NCBI RefSeq assembly: GCF_014903745.1
Contig: NZ_JACVXA010000005.1
Location: forward strand, 62,001 to 126,000
DNA from: Mangrovicoccus algicola
GTDB taxonomy: Bacteria; Pseudomonadota; Alphaproteobacteria; Rhodobacterales; Rhodobacteraceae
Reading direction: 5' to 3'
DNA length: 64,000 bases
Position 1 is the first letter of the stretch. Every line of letters starts with the position of its first letter. Below are positions 8,515 through 17,545 of this stretch, piece by piece. The notes under the pieces are model-generated. The model had not been told where the DNA came from. It saw nothing but the letters and a program-made list of their open reading frames with translations, and ran no database searches. A program made the translations under genes and the position numbers.

Positions 8515-9849
8515 TCAGCAGAAGATGTCGTTGGTCAGCGCGAAGGCCATCAGCGCCAGGACCAGCGCCAGCCCCCCCGCCATCAGCGCCCGCAGCGCCC
8601 GGTCCGACGGCGGCCGGCCGGCCACGGCCTCATAGGCGAAGAACACCAGGTGGCCGCCATCGAGGACCGGGATCGGGAAGAGGTTCATCAGCCCCACCGC
8701 GGTGGACAGGACGGCGAGGAACCAGATGAAGCTGTCCAGCCCCTGGCTGGCCGCCGCCCCCGAAGTCTCGGCGATGCCGATCGGCCCCGACAGGTTGCAC
8801 GAGGAGATCGCGCCGGTGATCATGTGCCACAGGCCCGACAGGCTCTGCTCTACGATGAACACCACCTGCCCCGCCCCCATGGACACTGCCGCCCCCAGCC
8901 CCGGGCTTTCGGTCACCGGCTCGAAGAACAGCCCGCCCGTGACGCCGATCAGGTAGCGCGTCTCGAAGCCGCCATCCGCGGCGGGCAGATCGGTCTGGCG
9001 CGGCGTCAGTTCGGCCTCGAAACGCGCGCCGTCGCGCCATATCTCCAGATCCAGCGGCGCGCCTTTCGAGGCTGTCACCGCGCTGCGCAGATCCTCGAAG
9101 GCCGCGACGGGGGCCCCGTCGACCGTGCGGATGACATCCCCGGCGCGCAGCCCCGCCTCCTTGGCGGCGGATTTCGGGCTGACCGAGGAGACCAGCGGCG
9201 GATAGGGATAGGGCCCCTGCGCCTCGACCTCGCGGCCGTCGCGCAGCACCGTGTAGGGCAGCTGCGGCACCACCGGCAGATCGGCGACGAAGGCCTCGAA
9301 CCCCTCCAGCGCGGGGACATCGGCGCCGTCGATGCGCAGCAGCTGGTCGCCCGGCTGCAGCGTCTGGCTGTCGGCGGGCATGGGCCGCAGGCTGTCGATG
9401 GTCAGCGGATCGCTGGCCTGGCCCTGCCACAGGATCACCCCGGAAAACAGCAGCACCGAAAGCACGAAATTGAAGACCGGCCCCGCCGCCACCGTGGCCG
9501 CGCGCGCCCAGAGCGGCGCGGCATGCATCGTGCGCCGCAGGGTCGCGGCATCCATCTGCTCCAGGTTGCCATCGTGCCCCGCGCTGGCCGGATCGGCATC
9601 GCCGAGGAACTTGACGTATCCCCCCAGCGGCAGCGCCGAGATCTGCCACAGCGTCCCGCGCCTGTCGCGCCAGGAGGCGATGCGCGGCCCGAAGCCCAGG
9701 CTGAACACCTCCGCATGGATGCCCGACCAGCGGCCAACGATGTAATGGCCGTATTCATGGATGGCCACGATCACGGACAGGGCGACCACGAAGGCGGCGA
9801 CGGTCCAGATGAGATTGCCGAATTGAGGGATCAGCCCGATCAGGTCCAA
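8515..9849 (-). CDS. rseP: RIP metalloprotease RseP (site-2 protease family)
   Basis: This inner membrane zinc protease cleaves transmembrane substrates such as anti-sigma factors and signal peptide remnants. The 444 residues contain the zinc motif HEYGH at 31-35 in the first transmembrane helix, PDZ-like domains in the middle (about residues 115-290) and the second active-site motif PIPVLDGGH near residue 390 in a late helix. The start is TTG at 9849 with GGAAGG seven bases upstream. Because the conserved N-terminus begins immediately (MDLIGLIPQFGN), this unusual start is probably real. It lies between dxr and bamA, as in many proteobacteria. Confidence 0.94.
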   Translation of the reverse strand: MDLIGLIPQFGNLIWTVAAFVVALSVIVAIHEYGHYIVGRWSGIHAEVFSLGFGPRIASWRDRRGTLWQISALPLGGYVKFLGDADPASAGHDGNLEQMDAATLRRTMHAAPLWARAATVAAGPVFNFVLSVLLFSGVILWQGQASDPLTIDSLRPMPADSQTLQPGDQLLRIDGADVPALEGFEAFVADLPVVPQLPYTVLRDGREVEAQGPYPYPPLVSSVSPKSAAKEAGLRAGDVIRTVDGAPVAAFEDLRSAVTASKGAPLDLEIWRDGARFEAELTPRQTDLPAADGGFETRYLIGVTGGLFFEPVTESPGLGAAVSMGAGQVVFIVEQSLSGLWHMITGAISSCNLSGPIGIAETSGAAASQGLDSFIWFLAVLSTAVGLMNLFPIPVLDGGHLVFFAYEAVAGRPPSDRALRALMAGGLALVLALMAFALTNDIFC

Positions 9850-9888
9850 ACGTCTGCCTTCCTTGTCATCATGTCTGCCCGCAGCGCG

Positions 9889-11064
9889 TCAGCGCGCGGC
9901 CTGGTCCAGGCGCAGCGCGTCATCCGCGCTGTCCCGGGCAATCTGGTCGACGCGGCGCACCTCTTCAAGGGTCACCGCCCCCGCCAGCGCGGCGGCCGCC
10001 TGCAGCCGTTCCAGCACCCGCTCCACCAGCTCCGCCATCTCGGTGAAGCGCAGCCGTCCGGCGATGAAATGATCCAGGGCCCGTTCCTTGGCGCCGTTGA
10101 AGGCTGCCCCGTGCAGCCCGCCCGCCGCCATGACCTCGCGCGCGAGGCGCAGCGCGGGATAGCGGGTCTCGCAGGCGGGGCGGAAGCTGAGGCTGCCCAG
10201 GCGCACGAAATCCAGCCGCTCCACGGGCAGCGCGCGGCGCGCGGGCCAGTTCAGCGCGAAACCGATGGCATGGCGCATGTCCGGCGCGCCCAGATGCGCC
10301 AGGATCCCGCCATCGTTATGGGCCACCATGGCGTGGATGATGCTCTCGGGATGGACGACCGCCTCGATCCTGCGCGGGTCGATGCCGAAGAATTCGCGCG
10401 TCTCGATCAGCTCCAGCGCCTTGTTGAACATCGAGGCGCTGTCGATGGTGATGCGCTGGCCCATGTCCCAGTTGGGATGGCTCGACGCCTCCGCCGGGGT
10501 GGCATCGCGCAGCCGGTCCAGCGGCCAATCGCGGAAGGCGCCGCCCGAGGCAGTGATGATCACCCGTTCCACGCTGGCCATGTCCTCGCCCGCCAGCGCC
10601 TGGAAGACGGCCGAATGCTCGCTGTCCACCGGCAGGATCGTGGCGCCGTGGCGACGCGCGGTCTCCATTAGAAGCGGCCCGGCGCAGACCAGGCTTTCCT
10701 TGTTGGCCAGCGCCAGCGTGGTGCCGTGGCGCAGCGCCCGCAGCCCCGGCGGCAGCCCGGCGGCGCCGACGATGGCCGACATGATCCAGTCTGCCGGACG
10801 GTCCGCCGCCTCGATCAGCGCCTGCGGTCCCGCCGCGCAGGCGAGGCCCGTCCCCGCCAGCGCGGCGCGCAGCTCCGGCAACCGCGCGGGATCGGCGGTC
10901 ACCGCGATCTCGGGGCGGAATTCGCGCGCCAGCGCGGCCAGCCCGGCAATGTTCTGCCCGCCGGTCAGCGCCACGAGGCGATAGGCCTCCGGGTCGCGGC
11001 GGATCAGGTCGATCGTGCTAGCGCCGATCGAACCGGTCGCCCCGAAAATGGAAATCCGCCGCAT
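9889..11064 (-). CDS. dxr: 1-deoxy-D-xylulose 5-phosphate reductoisomerase Dxr
   Basis: Dxr is the committed step of the MEP isoprenoid pathway, converting DXP to MEP with NADPH. The product has 391 residues. The N-terminal NADPH-binding motif FGATGSIG is at residues 7-14. The substrate and metal site segments ALANKESLV, PVDSEHSA and the loop with TASGGAFRD are intact. The gene starts 3 bases after the cdsA stop and is followed by rseP. With uppS nearby, it supplies isoprenoid precursors for the lipid carrier of cell-wall synthesis. Confidence 0.96.
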   Translation of the reverse strand: MRRISIFGATGSIGASTIDLIRRDPEAYRLVALTGGQNIAGLAALAREFRPEIAVTADPARLPELRAALAGTGLACAAGPQALIEAADRPADWIMSAIVGAAGLPPGLRALRHGTTLALANKESLVCAGPLLMETARRHGATILPVDSEHSAVFQALAGEDMASVERVIITASGGAFRDWPLDRLRDATPAEASSHPNWDMGQRITIDSASMFNKALELIETREFFGIDPRRIEAVVHPESIIHAMVAHNDGGILAHLGAPDMRHAIGFALNWPARRALPVERLDFVRLGSLSFRPACETRYPALRLAREVMAAGGLHGAAFNGAKERALDHFIAGRLRFTEMAELVERVLERLQAAAALAGAVTLEEVRRVDQIARDSADDALRLDQAAR

Positions 11065-11067
11065 CGC

Positions 11068-11871
11068 TCAGCCCCAGGGCGCAGGCGGAAAACCCACCAC
11101 CTGTTCCACCATCAGGAACAGGACCGTGGCGCCCAGCATGCCGTCGAACCGGTCGAACAGCCCGCCATGGCCGGGGATCAGGTTGGAGCTGTCCTTGACG
11201 CCCGCGCGGCGCTTCAGCGCGCTTTCGGCGATGTCGCCCAGCTGCGAGGCCATCGACAGCCCGATGGACAGCCCGATCACCTCGCTGCCGCCGCCGAGGA
11301 TCGCGATCGCCGCCCAGCCGGTCAGCGCCGCGCCGATCCAGCCCGCCACGGTGCCCGACCAGGTCTTCTTGGGGCTGATCTTGGGCCAGAATTTCGGCCC
11401 CCCGATCAGCCGGCCGGCGAAATAGCCAAAGACATCGGTGACGACCACGACGAGGATCAGCCAGGCCATCCAGGCCGGGCCGAAATCGCCGCGCACATGG
11501 ACCAGCCCGAAGCCGGCCAGCAGGATCAGCACGGCAAAGATGGCAAAGGACATCTTGCGGTGATCCAGCCGGGAAATGCCGATGAAGGCCGGCAGGATCA
11601 GGAAGGGCACGCCCCAGCCCTCGGGCAGCAGCATCGCCAGAAGCGAGGAGACCCCCGCGACCCCGGCCAGAAGCCCCGCCTCGCCCGAGCCGCACATCCG
11701 TGCCAGTTCCCAGACCATCAGCCCGACCGCCGCCGCGACGAAGACCGCCAGAGGCAGGCCGCCGATCGCCACCATGCCCAGTCCCAGCCCGGCCATGACG
11801 AGGCCCGACAGCAGCCGCGGCCCCAGATCGGCCATCTGTGCGGAACCGCCCGGTCCGGCTGCGGGGCTCAT
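11068..11871 (-). CDS. cdsA: phosphatidate cytidylyltransferase CdsA
   Basis: CdsA makes CDP-diacylglycerol from phosphatidate and CTP in the inner membrane, the entry to all phospholipids. The product has 267 residues with about seven hydrophobic segments. The full family signature near the C-terminus is present: SALKRRAGVKDSSNLIPGHG followed by GLFDRFD, with the metal-binding Lys-Asp and the HGG-x-x-DR-x-D core. The ATG overlaps the uppS stop in an ATGA, so the two genes are coupled. A longer frame upstream lies inside uppS and is not used. Confidence 0.95.
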   Translation of the reverse strand: MSPAAGPGGSAQMADLGPRLLSGLVMAGLGLGMVAIGGLPLAVFVAAAVGLMVWELARMCGSGEAGLLAGVAGVSSLLAMLLPEGWGVPFLILPAFIGISRLDHRKMSFAIFAVLILLAGFGLVHVRGDFGPAWMAWLILVVVVTDVFGYFAGRLIGGPKFWPKISPKKTWSGTVAGWIGAALTGWAAIAILGGGSEVIGLSIGLSMASQLGDIAESALKRRAGVKDSSNLIPGHGGLFDRFDGMLGATVLFLMVEQVVGFPPAPWG

Positions 11872-12620
11872 GACAGCACGGCGCCGAAGCGGCGTTCGCG
11901 CGACCCGAACCTTGCCAGGATGCGGCCCAGCTCGGCCCGGCCGAAATCGGGCCAGTAGACCGGGGTGAACTCGAATTCGGAATAGGCCGACTGCCACAGC
12001 AGGAAATTCGACACCCGGCTTTCGCCCGAGGTGCGGATCACCAGGTCGGGATCGGGCAGGTCCGCCGTGTCGAGATAGGGGCGCAGGCTGTCGGCCCCGA
12101 CCGCATCGGCCGATACCCGCCCGGCCGCCACGTCCTGGGCCAGCCGCAGCGCGGCCCGGGACAGCTCGTCGCGGGCGCCGTAATTCAGCGCGACGGTCAG
12201 ATTCAGCGCGCCGTTGCAGGCCGTGGCCTCCTCAAGCCCGGCCATCATGCGGCGCAGCTTGGGATTGAGCGGCCCGCGGTCGCCGATGAAGCGCACCCGC
12301 ACCCCCTGGGCCACCAGCTCCGCCGTCTCGCTGCGGATGAACTGGCGGAACAGCGCCATCAGCCCGGCCACCTCGGAGGGCGCGCGTTTCCAGTTCTCGG
12401 TGGAAAAGGCATAGAGCGTCAGATAGCGCACGCCGTGATCGGGACAGGCCTCGACCACCTCGCGGACCCGCCGCGCGCCCATCTTGTGCCCGTAGAGCCG
12501 CGGCTTGCCCCGGCCCTTTGCCCAGCGGCCGTTGCCATCCATGATGATCGCGACATGGGATGCCGGGGAATGAGAGGTGTCTTTCGCCGCCAATGGATCC
12601 TCATGCGGTGCCCGGAACAT
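11868..12620 (-). CDS. uppS: isoprenyl (undecaprenyl) diphosphate synthase UppS
   Basis: This cis-prenyltransferase makes undecaprenyl diphosphate, the carrier for peptidoglycan and other envelope polymers. The product has 250 residues. The family motif IIMDGNGRWAKGRG holds the catalytic Asp near residue 27. YAFSTENW, NYGARDEL and the C-terminal DLVIRTSGE and SEFEFTPVYWPDF segments are all present. The gene is followed by overlapping cdsA and preceded by frr, the common frr-uppS-cdsA-dxr-rseP order. Confidence 0.95.
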   Translation of the reverse strand: MFRAPHEDPLAAKDTSHSPASHVAIIMDGNGRWAKGRGKPRLYGHKMGARRVREVVEACPDHGVRYLTLYAFSTENWKRAPSEVAGLMALFRQFIRSETAELVAQGVRVRFIGDRGPLNPKLRRMMAGLEEATACNGALNLTVALNYGARDELSRAALRLAQDVAAGRVSADAVGADSLRPYLDTADLPDPDLVIRTSGESRVSNFLLWQSAYSEFEFTPVYWPDFGRAELGRILARFGSRERRFGAVLS

Positions 12621-12680
12621 GCCTGCCCCGGGGGGCGAAGGCTCGGCCGCCTGCCGGGACAGGCCGCCACGAAACAGGTC

Positions 12681-13250
12681 TCAGACCTGCATGATCTCGG
12701 CCTGCTTGGCCTCCAGCGCCTTGTCGATCCCCGCGATGGAGGCATCGGTCAGCTCCTGGATCTCGTCGGCCCAGACCTTCTGGTCGTCTTCGCTCATGCC
12801 CGCGGCCTTGGCCTTCTTGATCTGGTCCATGCCGTCGCGGCGCACGTTGCGAATCGCGACCCGGGCATGTTCCGCATATTGCGCGGCCACCTTGGTCAGC
12901 TGGGTCCTGCGCTCCTCATTCAGCTCGGGGATGGGCAGGCGGATGATGGTGCCGTCGACCACGGGGTTGATCCCCAGGCCGCTTTCGCGCAGCGCCTTCT
13001 CGACCTTGCCGACCATCGACTTGTCCCAGATGTTGATCGTCAGCATCCGCGGCTCGGGCACGTTGACGGTGCCCAGCTGGTTGATCGGCGTCGAGGAGCC
13101 ATAGGCATCGACATGGATCGGATCGAGCATGCTGGCGGCCGCGCGTCCGGTGCGCAGCGACAGGAATTCCTGGCGCAGCGATGCCATCGCGCCGTCCATG
13201 CGCCGTTGCAGGTCGTCAAGATCGATATCCAGGTCGTCGTCGGTCGACAT
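12681..13250 (-). CDS. frr: ribosome recycling factor
   Basis: RRF splits post-termination ribosomes together with EF-G. The product is 189 residues, a normal length. The sequence has the three-helix bundle with family motifs [23 protein letters not shown] and [13 protein letters not shown]. The N-terminus ([12 protein letters not shown]) is more acidic than in enteric RRF, as is common in alphaproteobacteria. The gene lies 102 bases after pyrH, its usual partner. Confidence 0.96.
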   Translation of the reverse strand: MSTDDDLDIDLDDLQRRMDGAMASLRQEFLSLRTGRAAASMLDPIHVDAYGSSTPINQLGTVNVPEPRMLTINIWDKSMVGKVEKALRESGLGINPVVDGTIIRLPIPELNEERRTQLTKVAAQYAEHARVAIRNVRRDGMDQIKKAKAAGMSEDDQKVWADEIQELTDASIAGIDKALEAKQAEIMQV

Positions 13251-13352
13251 AAGCGAGCAGCCTCATTCTTTGCTATCGTTGCCGGCGGGGCCCCTGCCGG
13301 AGACCGCCGGGGCGCGCCCACCGGGCGGCACGTCCGGCACAGTCGTATACGC

Positions 13353-14090
13353 CTAAGCGTGTACCCTTGTATAGGCCCCCTCGCCCCGCAAGATGCCGCA
13401 GAAGCCGCCCGGTTCATCCAGCGAGAACACGTAGATCGGCTTGGAATTGTCCCGCGCCAGCGCGATCGCCGAGGCATCCATGACCTTCAGGTTCCTGGTC
13501 AGGACCTCGTCATAGCTGACGCTTTCATAGCGTTTGGCGTCCTCGTGCTTGCGCGGGTCCTTGTCATAGACCCCGTCGACGCCGTTCTTGCCCATGAAGA
13601 TGGCCTCGCAGCTCATCTCGTTGGCGCGCAGCGTCGCGGCTGTGTCGGTGGTGAAATACGGATTGCCGGTCCCGGCCGCGAAGATGCAGACGCGCTTCTT
13701 CTCCAGGTGGCGCACCGCGCGGCGGCGGATATAGGGTTCGGCCACCTCGTCCATGCGGATCGCGGTGATGACCCGCGAATGGATGCCGCGCGATTCCAGC
13801 GAGGACTGCATCGCCAGCGCGTTCATCACGGTGGCGATCATGCCCATGTAATCGGCGGTGGTGCGCTCCATGCCCTGGGCGGATCCCTGCAGCCCGCGGA
13901 AGATGTTGCCGCCGCCGATCACCATGCAGATCTCGACGCCCAGCTGATGGACCTTCTCGACCTCTGCGGCGATGCGCTCGACGGTGGGGGGATGCAGTCC
14001 GAAGCCCTGGTCGCCCATCAGCGCCTCTCCGGAAATCTTCAGCAATACCCGCTTGAACGTCACCGGCGTCGCTGCTTTGACATCACCCAT
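13353..14090 (-). CDS. pyrH: uridylate kinase PyrH
   Basis: PyrH phosphorylates UMP to UDP in pyrimidine nucleotide synthesis. It belongs to the amino acid kinase fold. The 245-residue product carries [11 protein letters not shown], the GGGNIFRG nucleotide loop, [13 protein letters not shown] and [12 protein letters not shown], all diagnostic. ATG 14090 is chosen because it gives the normal N-terminus, while an in-frame extension upstream has no conservation. It is the first gene of the pyrH-frr-uppS-cdsA-dxr-rseP-bamA block and is divergent from miaA. Confidence 0.95.
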   Translation of the reverse strand: MGDVKAATPVTFKRVLLKISGEALMGDQGFGLHPPTVERIAAEVEKVHQLGVEICMVIGGGNIFRGLQGSAQGMERTTADYMGMIATVMNALAMQSSLESRGIHSRVITAIRMDEVAEPYIRRRAVRHLEKKRVCIFAAGTGNPYFTTDTAATLRANEMSCEAIFMGKNGVDGVYDKDPRKHEDAKRYESVSYDEVLTRNLKVMDASAIALARDNSKPIYVFSLDEPGGFCGILRGEGAYTRVHA

Positions 14091-14197
14091 GGCACACAGA
14101 TCCTCGAAGTCCTCACTTGCCAATGGACATTGGCTGAATACCGGCGCGGGCACAACCGTCCTTCCGGTCGCGCCCGCCGGGACGGCGGAGAATCGCG

Positions 14198-15079
14198 GTG
14201 GATAACCCCCTGCGCGACATCGACCCCGGACGGGTGGTGCTGCTGTCGGGCTGCACCGCCTCGGGAAAATCCGCGCTGGCGCTGGATCTGGCGCGCCGCC
14301 AGGGCCGTGCGGTGGTCAATGCCGATGCGCTGCAGGTCTATGACGGCTGGCGCATCCTGACCGCACGCCCCGGCGATGAGGATCTCGCCCGGGCCCCGCA
14401 CCTGCTTTACGGGCATGTCGATCACCGCGCCGCCTATTCCGCGGGAGACTGGCTGCGCGAGGTCGCGCCGCTTCTCGATGCGCGCCCCGCCCCCGTCATC
14501 GTCGGCGGCACCGGGCTGTATTTCCAGGCGCTGACCCGCGGCCTGGCCGAGATCCCCCCCACCGATCCGCAGGTGCGCGCCGCGGCGAATGCGCGGATGG
14601 CCGAGGCGGGCAACCCGGCCATGGCGGCCGAGCTCGATGCCGCGACCCGGGCGCGCATCGACCTGCGCAACCCCGCGCGGGTGCAGCGCGCCTGGGAGGT
14701 GCTGCGCCAGACCGGGCGCGGCCTGGCCGCCTGGCAGGACGAGACCGGCCCGGCGCTGCTGCCCGAGGCGCAGGCCGCCTGCGTGCTGGTCCAGGCCGGG
14801 CGCGATGCGCTCAATGCCCGCATCGACCGGCGGTTCGATGCGATGCTGGAGGGCGGCGCCTGGGAGGAGGCGCGCGCGATGGCGCCCGGCTGGGACCCGG
14901 CCCTGCAATCCTCCCGCGCGATCGGCGCAGGCGAGCTGATCGCCGCCCTGGCCGGCGAGATGACGCCTGACGAGGCGATTTCCGCCGCCAAGACCGCGAC
15001 CCACCGGTATGCCAAGCGGCAAAGGACCTGGATGCGCAGCAAGATGGGCGGCTGGAGGCAGGTGGTTTCCGGAATTTAA
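14198..15079 (+). CDS. miaA: tRNA dimethylallyltransferase MiaA
   Basis: MiaA transfers a dimethylallyl group to adenine 37 of tRNAs that read UNN codons. The product has 293 residues. The P-loop [15 protein letters not shown] is at residues 18-32, then [10 protein letters not shown] (the catalytic Asp region), [17 protein letters not shown] and the C-terminal [15 protein letters not shown] segment. The start is GTG at 14198 with a GGAG eight bases upstream. The stop codon TAA at 15077-15079 lies within the first half of a full CtrA-type site. Confidence 0.95.
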   Translation: MDNPLRDIDPGRVVLLSGCTASGKSALALDLARRQGRAVVNADALQVYDGWRILTARPGDEDLARAPHLLYGHVDHRAAYSAGDWLREVAPLLDARPAPVIVGGTGLYFQALTRGLAEIPPTDPQVRAAANARMAEAGNPAMAAELDAATRARIDLRNPARVQRAWEVLRQTGRGLAAWQDETGPALLPEAQAACVLVQAGRDALNARIDRRFDAMLEGGAWEEARAMAPGWDPALQSSRAIGAGELIAALAGEMTPDEAISAAKTATHRYAKRQRTWMRSKMGGWRQVVSGI

Positions 15080-15091
15080 CCTCTTGTTAAC
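15076..15091 (+). promoter_or_regulatory. full CtrA-type binding site TTAA-N7-TTAAC
   Basis: TTAA, seven bases (CCTCTTG), then TTAAC: an exact match to the full CtrA consensus of alphaproteobacteria. It overlaps the end of miaA and lies about 110 bases upstream of the AraC-like gene, the only gene it could plausibly control. An AT-rich stretch and an imperfect GGCG/CGCC inverted repeat follow. Confidence 0.6.
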
Positions 15092-15203
15092 ATTATCGGC
15101 GTGTTATCGCCTCTATGGGGGGAGTCTGTCGGGAATCCGCGATCCGGCCTTGGCCGAATCTCCGTGATTTCCTAGTATCCTGCAAAGTTGCGAGGAAGTT
15201 CCC

Positions 15204-15728
15204 ATGTTTGACGCACAGGGCAGTGAAAACGTATCCCATCCGCTTCGCGTCGTGCCGCTGTCCCAGCTCGCGCGGGCGGGCGGGCTCGGCCTGGGCGCGG
15301 AGCGCAGCTATATCGCGCCCGTCCTGTTCTGGATCGCCCATGGCCAGGGACGGCTCAGCGTCGGCGGCCAGCTGCGCGGCTATACCGGCCATAACGCGAT
15401 CTTCCTTCCCGGAAACCTGTCCCACGGCATCGAGATCTCGCCGCGCTGCCAGGGCACGGCCATCTTCTTTGCCGAGAAGAGCATGCTGCCCTTCCCGCCC
15501 AACGAGCTGCACCTGCGGATGCAGGGCGTGCAGATGCAATCCGAAATGAATGCGCTGATCGAGGATCTGCGTCAGGAATCGCAAGGGACCAGCCCGGATC
15601 GCGACCTGGTCCTTTACCATCGCGCCGCGCTGATGCTGCTTTGGCTGAACCGCCAGGCCGGGCGCCCGCATGTGCCCAATGTCCAGGTCTCGGACATGCT
15701 GCGCGCCATAGCGCAGCCCAAGCGCTGA
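15204..15728 (+). CDS. AraC-type N-terminal sensor (cupin-like) domain protein without HTH
   Basis: The 174-residue cytoplasmic protein resembles the effector and dimerisation half of AraC-family regulators: a small beta-barrel (roughly residues 15-90, with LFWIAHGQGRLSVGG and FLPGNLSHGIEISP) followed by helices ending in LYHRAALMLLWLNRQAG. The chain stops where the two helix-turn-helix motifs would normally begin, and I see no HTH remnant in the 160 bases after it. It could act as a stand-alone sensor, partner another regulator, or be a truncated regulator. The ribosome site GAGGAA precedes ATG 15204. A full CtrA-type site lies upstream. Confidence 0.65.
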   Translation: MFDAQGSENVSHPLRVVPLSQLARAGGLGLGAERSYIAPVLFWIAHGQGRLSVGGQLRGYTGHNAIFLPGNLSHGIEISPRCQGTAIFFAEKSMLPFPPNELHLRMQGVQMQSEMNALIEDLRQESQGTSPDRDLVLYHRAALMLLWLNRQAGRPHVPNVQVSDMLRAIAQPKR

Positions 15729-15896
15729 GCGCCGCGGCACCGGCCGCGACACCGGGGCTGCCTGCGCGCGCCGCGCAACACTTGCCCCGCCCCCCCGAAC
15801 ACCCCATCATCCTCCCGGACGGCCGGACCCGGCCCCGCGCGGAGCCTTCCGCCGGGCGCGCCCCGGCGTGACATCCGCGCCGCGAGGAGCCCGACG

Positions 15897-17534
15897 ATGC
15901 GCCATTTCCGCCGCCGCCTTGCCGCCCCGCCCCGGGACGCCCTTGCCATGCTGCGCCGGGATTACGGCCAAGGCGCCATCGGGCGTCGCGAATTCCTGAC
16001 CCGCGCCACGGCACTGGGCGTGGCGGCGCAGGCCTTCGGCCCGCTGGGCGCCGCGCGCGCCCAGGAGGCACGGGGCGGCAGCCTGCGCATCCAGATGCGG
16101 GTGCTGCCGCAGGGCGATCCGCGTCTGTGGGATTTCACCGAGAAATCCAATGCCTGCGCCGGGCTGCTCGACCGGCTGGTCCATGCCCGCCATGACGGGC
16201 GCATGGAGGGGGCGCTGGCCGAAAGCTGGGAAACCTCCGAGGACGCGGCCTCCTATGTGCTTCACCTGCGCCCGGGCGTGACCTGGTCGAATGGCGATCC
16301 CTTCGGCGCCGAGGATGTCCTCGCCAATTTCGAGGGCTGGTGCGATGCCGGGCTGGCGGGAAATTCCATGGCCTCGCGGCTGGCGCCGCTGATCGACCCG
16401 GGGACCGGACGCCTGCGCGAGGGGGCGGTCACGATCCTCGACCCGCTGACCCTGCGGCTGGACCTGGCCTGGCCGGACATCACGCTGATCCCCGGCCTGT
16501 CGGATTACCCGGCGGCCGTGATGCATCGCTCGGCCATCGGCGAATCTCCCCTGGACCGCCAGATCGGCACCGGCGCCTACCGCATTGCCGAATACCAGCC
16601 CGGCACGGGCGCCGTTCTGGAACGGGACCCGCAGCGGCGCCCCTGGCGCGCGGGCCAGCTGGAGCGGATCGCGTTCGTCGATCTCGGGCCCGATCCCGTG
16701 GCGATGGTGGAGGCGGCCGAGGATGGCCGCATCGACATGACCTATGACACGATCGGGGCCTATGTGCCGGTGATGGACGGGCTGGGCTGGCGCCGCTCGG
16801 AGATCGACACATCGGCCACAATCGTGCTGCGCGCCCGGCAAAGCCACGAGCTGGGCGGGTTCCGTCCCTATGCCGACCTGCGGGTGCGCCGGGCGCTGCA
16901 ACTGGCCGTCGACAACGAGGTGCTGCTGGAACTGGGCTATGACGGGCGCGGGCTGGCCGCGGAAAACCACCATGTCTCGCCCCTGCATCCCGCCTATGCC
17001 GCCATCCCGCCCCAGCGTCCCGACCCGGCGCAGGCGCGGGCGCTGATGGAAGAGGCCGGGATGATGGAATACGAGCATGAGCTGGTCTCCATCGACGATG
17101 ACTGGCGGCGCTTCACCACCGACGTGATGGCCGCGCAGCTGCGCGATGCCGGGTTCCGTGTCCGGCGGATCATCCTGCCCGCCGCCGACTACCACGCGGG
17201 CTGGCGCGACTTCGGCTTTTCCTCCACCAACTGGAACGCGCGCGAACTGGGGGTGCAGGCGCTGGATCTGGGCTACCGCTCGGGCGCCGCCTGGAACGAG
17301 AGCGGCTTTGCCGACCCGGAATTCGATGCGCTGCTGGACCGCGCCAAGGGCCTGCCCGGCGCGGCAGAGCGGCGCGAGGTCATGACCCGGCTGCAGCAGC
17401 GGCTGCGCGACCAGGCGGTGATCGTGCAGCCCTACTGGCGGCGGCTGATGCGCCATGTCCGCCCCGGCGTCACCGGGGCAGATCGCCATCCCAAGGACAT
17501 GATCGACCTGCACGCGCTGTCGCTGGCGCCCTGA
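15897..17534 (+). CDS. ABC transporter periplasmic substrate-binding protein (family 5, peptide/nickel type)
   Basis: This 545-residue binding protein resembles DppA/OppA-type receptors (SBP_bac_5). It has a long N-terminus with a twin-arginine motif GRREFL (RR at residues 30-31) before a hydrophobic stretch and an ARAQ cleavage site near residue 55, so it is probably exported folded by Tat. Family marks include GRMEGALAESWE, LHLRPGVTWSNGDPFGAEDV, IGTGAYRI and VRRALQLAVD. No permease or ATPase genes are next to it, so it is an orphan whose partner lies elsewhere. GAGGAG seven bases upstream supports the start. The substrate cannot be read from the sequence. Confidence 0.88.
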   Translation: MRHFRRRLAAPPRDALAMLRRDYGQGAIGRREFLTRATALGVAAQAFGPLGAARAQEARGGSLRIQMRVLPQGDPRLWDFTEKSNACAGLLDRLVHARHDGRMEGALAESWETSEDAASYVLHLRPGVTWSNGDPFGAEDVLANFEGWCDAGLAGNSMASRLAPLIDPGTGRLREGAVTILDPLTLRLDLAWPDITLIPGLSDYPAAVMHRSAIGESPLDRQIGTGAYRIAEYQPGTGAVLERDPQRRPWRAGQLERIAFVDLGPDPVAMVEAAEDGRIDMTYDTIGAYVPVMDGLGWRRSEIDTSATIVLRARQSHELGGFRPYADLRVRRALQLAVDNEVLLELGYDGRGLAAENHHVSPLHPAYAAIPPQRPDPAQARALMEEAGMMEYEHELVSIDDDWRRFTTDVMAAQLRDAGFRVRRIILPAADYHAGWRDFGFSSTNWNARELGVQALDLGYRSGAAWNESGFADPEFDALLDRAKGLPGAAERREVMTRLQQRLRDQAVIVQPYWRRLMRHVRPGVTGADRHPKDMIDLHALSLAP

Positions 17535-17545
17535 ACCCCGGCGTT

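Noticed and set aside
6173-8635. 820-codon open frame antisense to bamA
   Set aside because: It mirrors the bamA codons in GC-rich DNA and has Arg/Asp/Ala/Gly-rich reading with no domain. bamA is complete on the other strand.
8344-10671. 775-codon open frame antisense to rseP and dxr
   Set aside because: Shadow of two well-conserved genes. Composition is His/Arg/Gln-rich with no recognisable fold.
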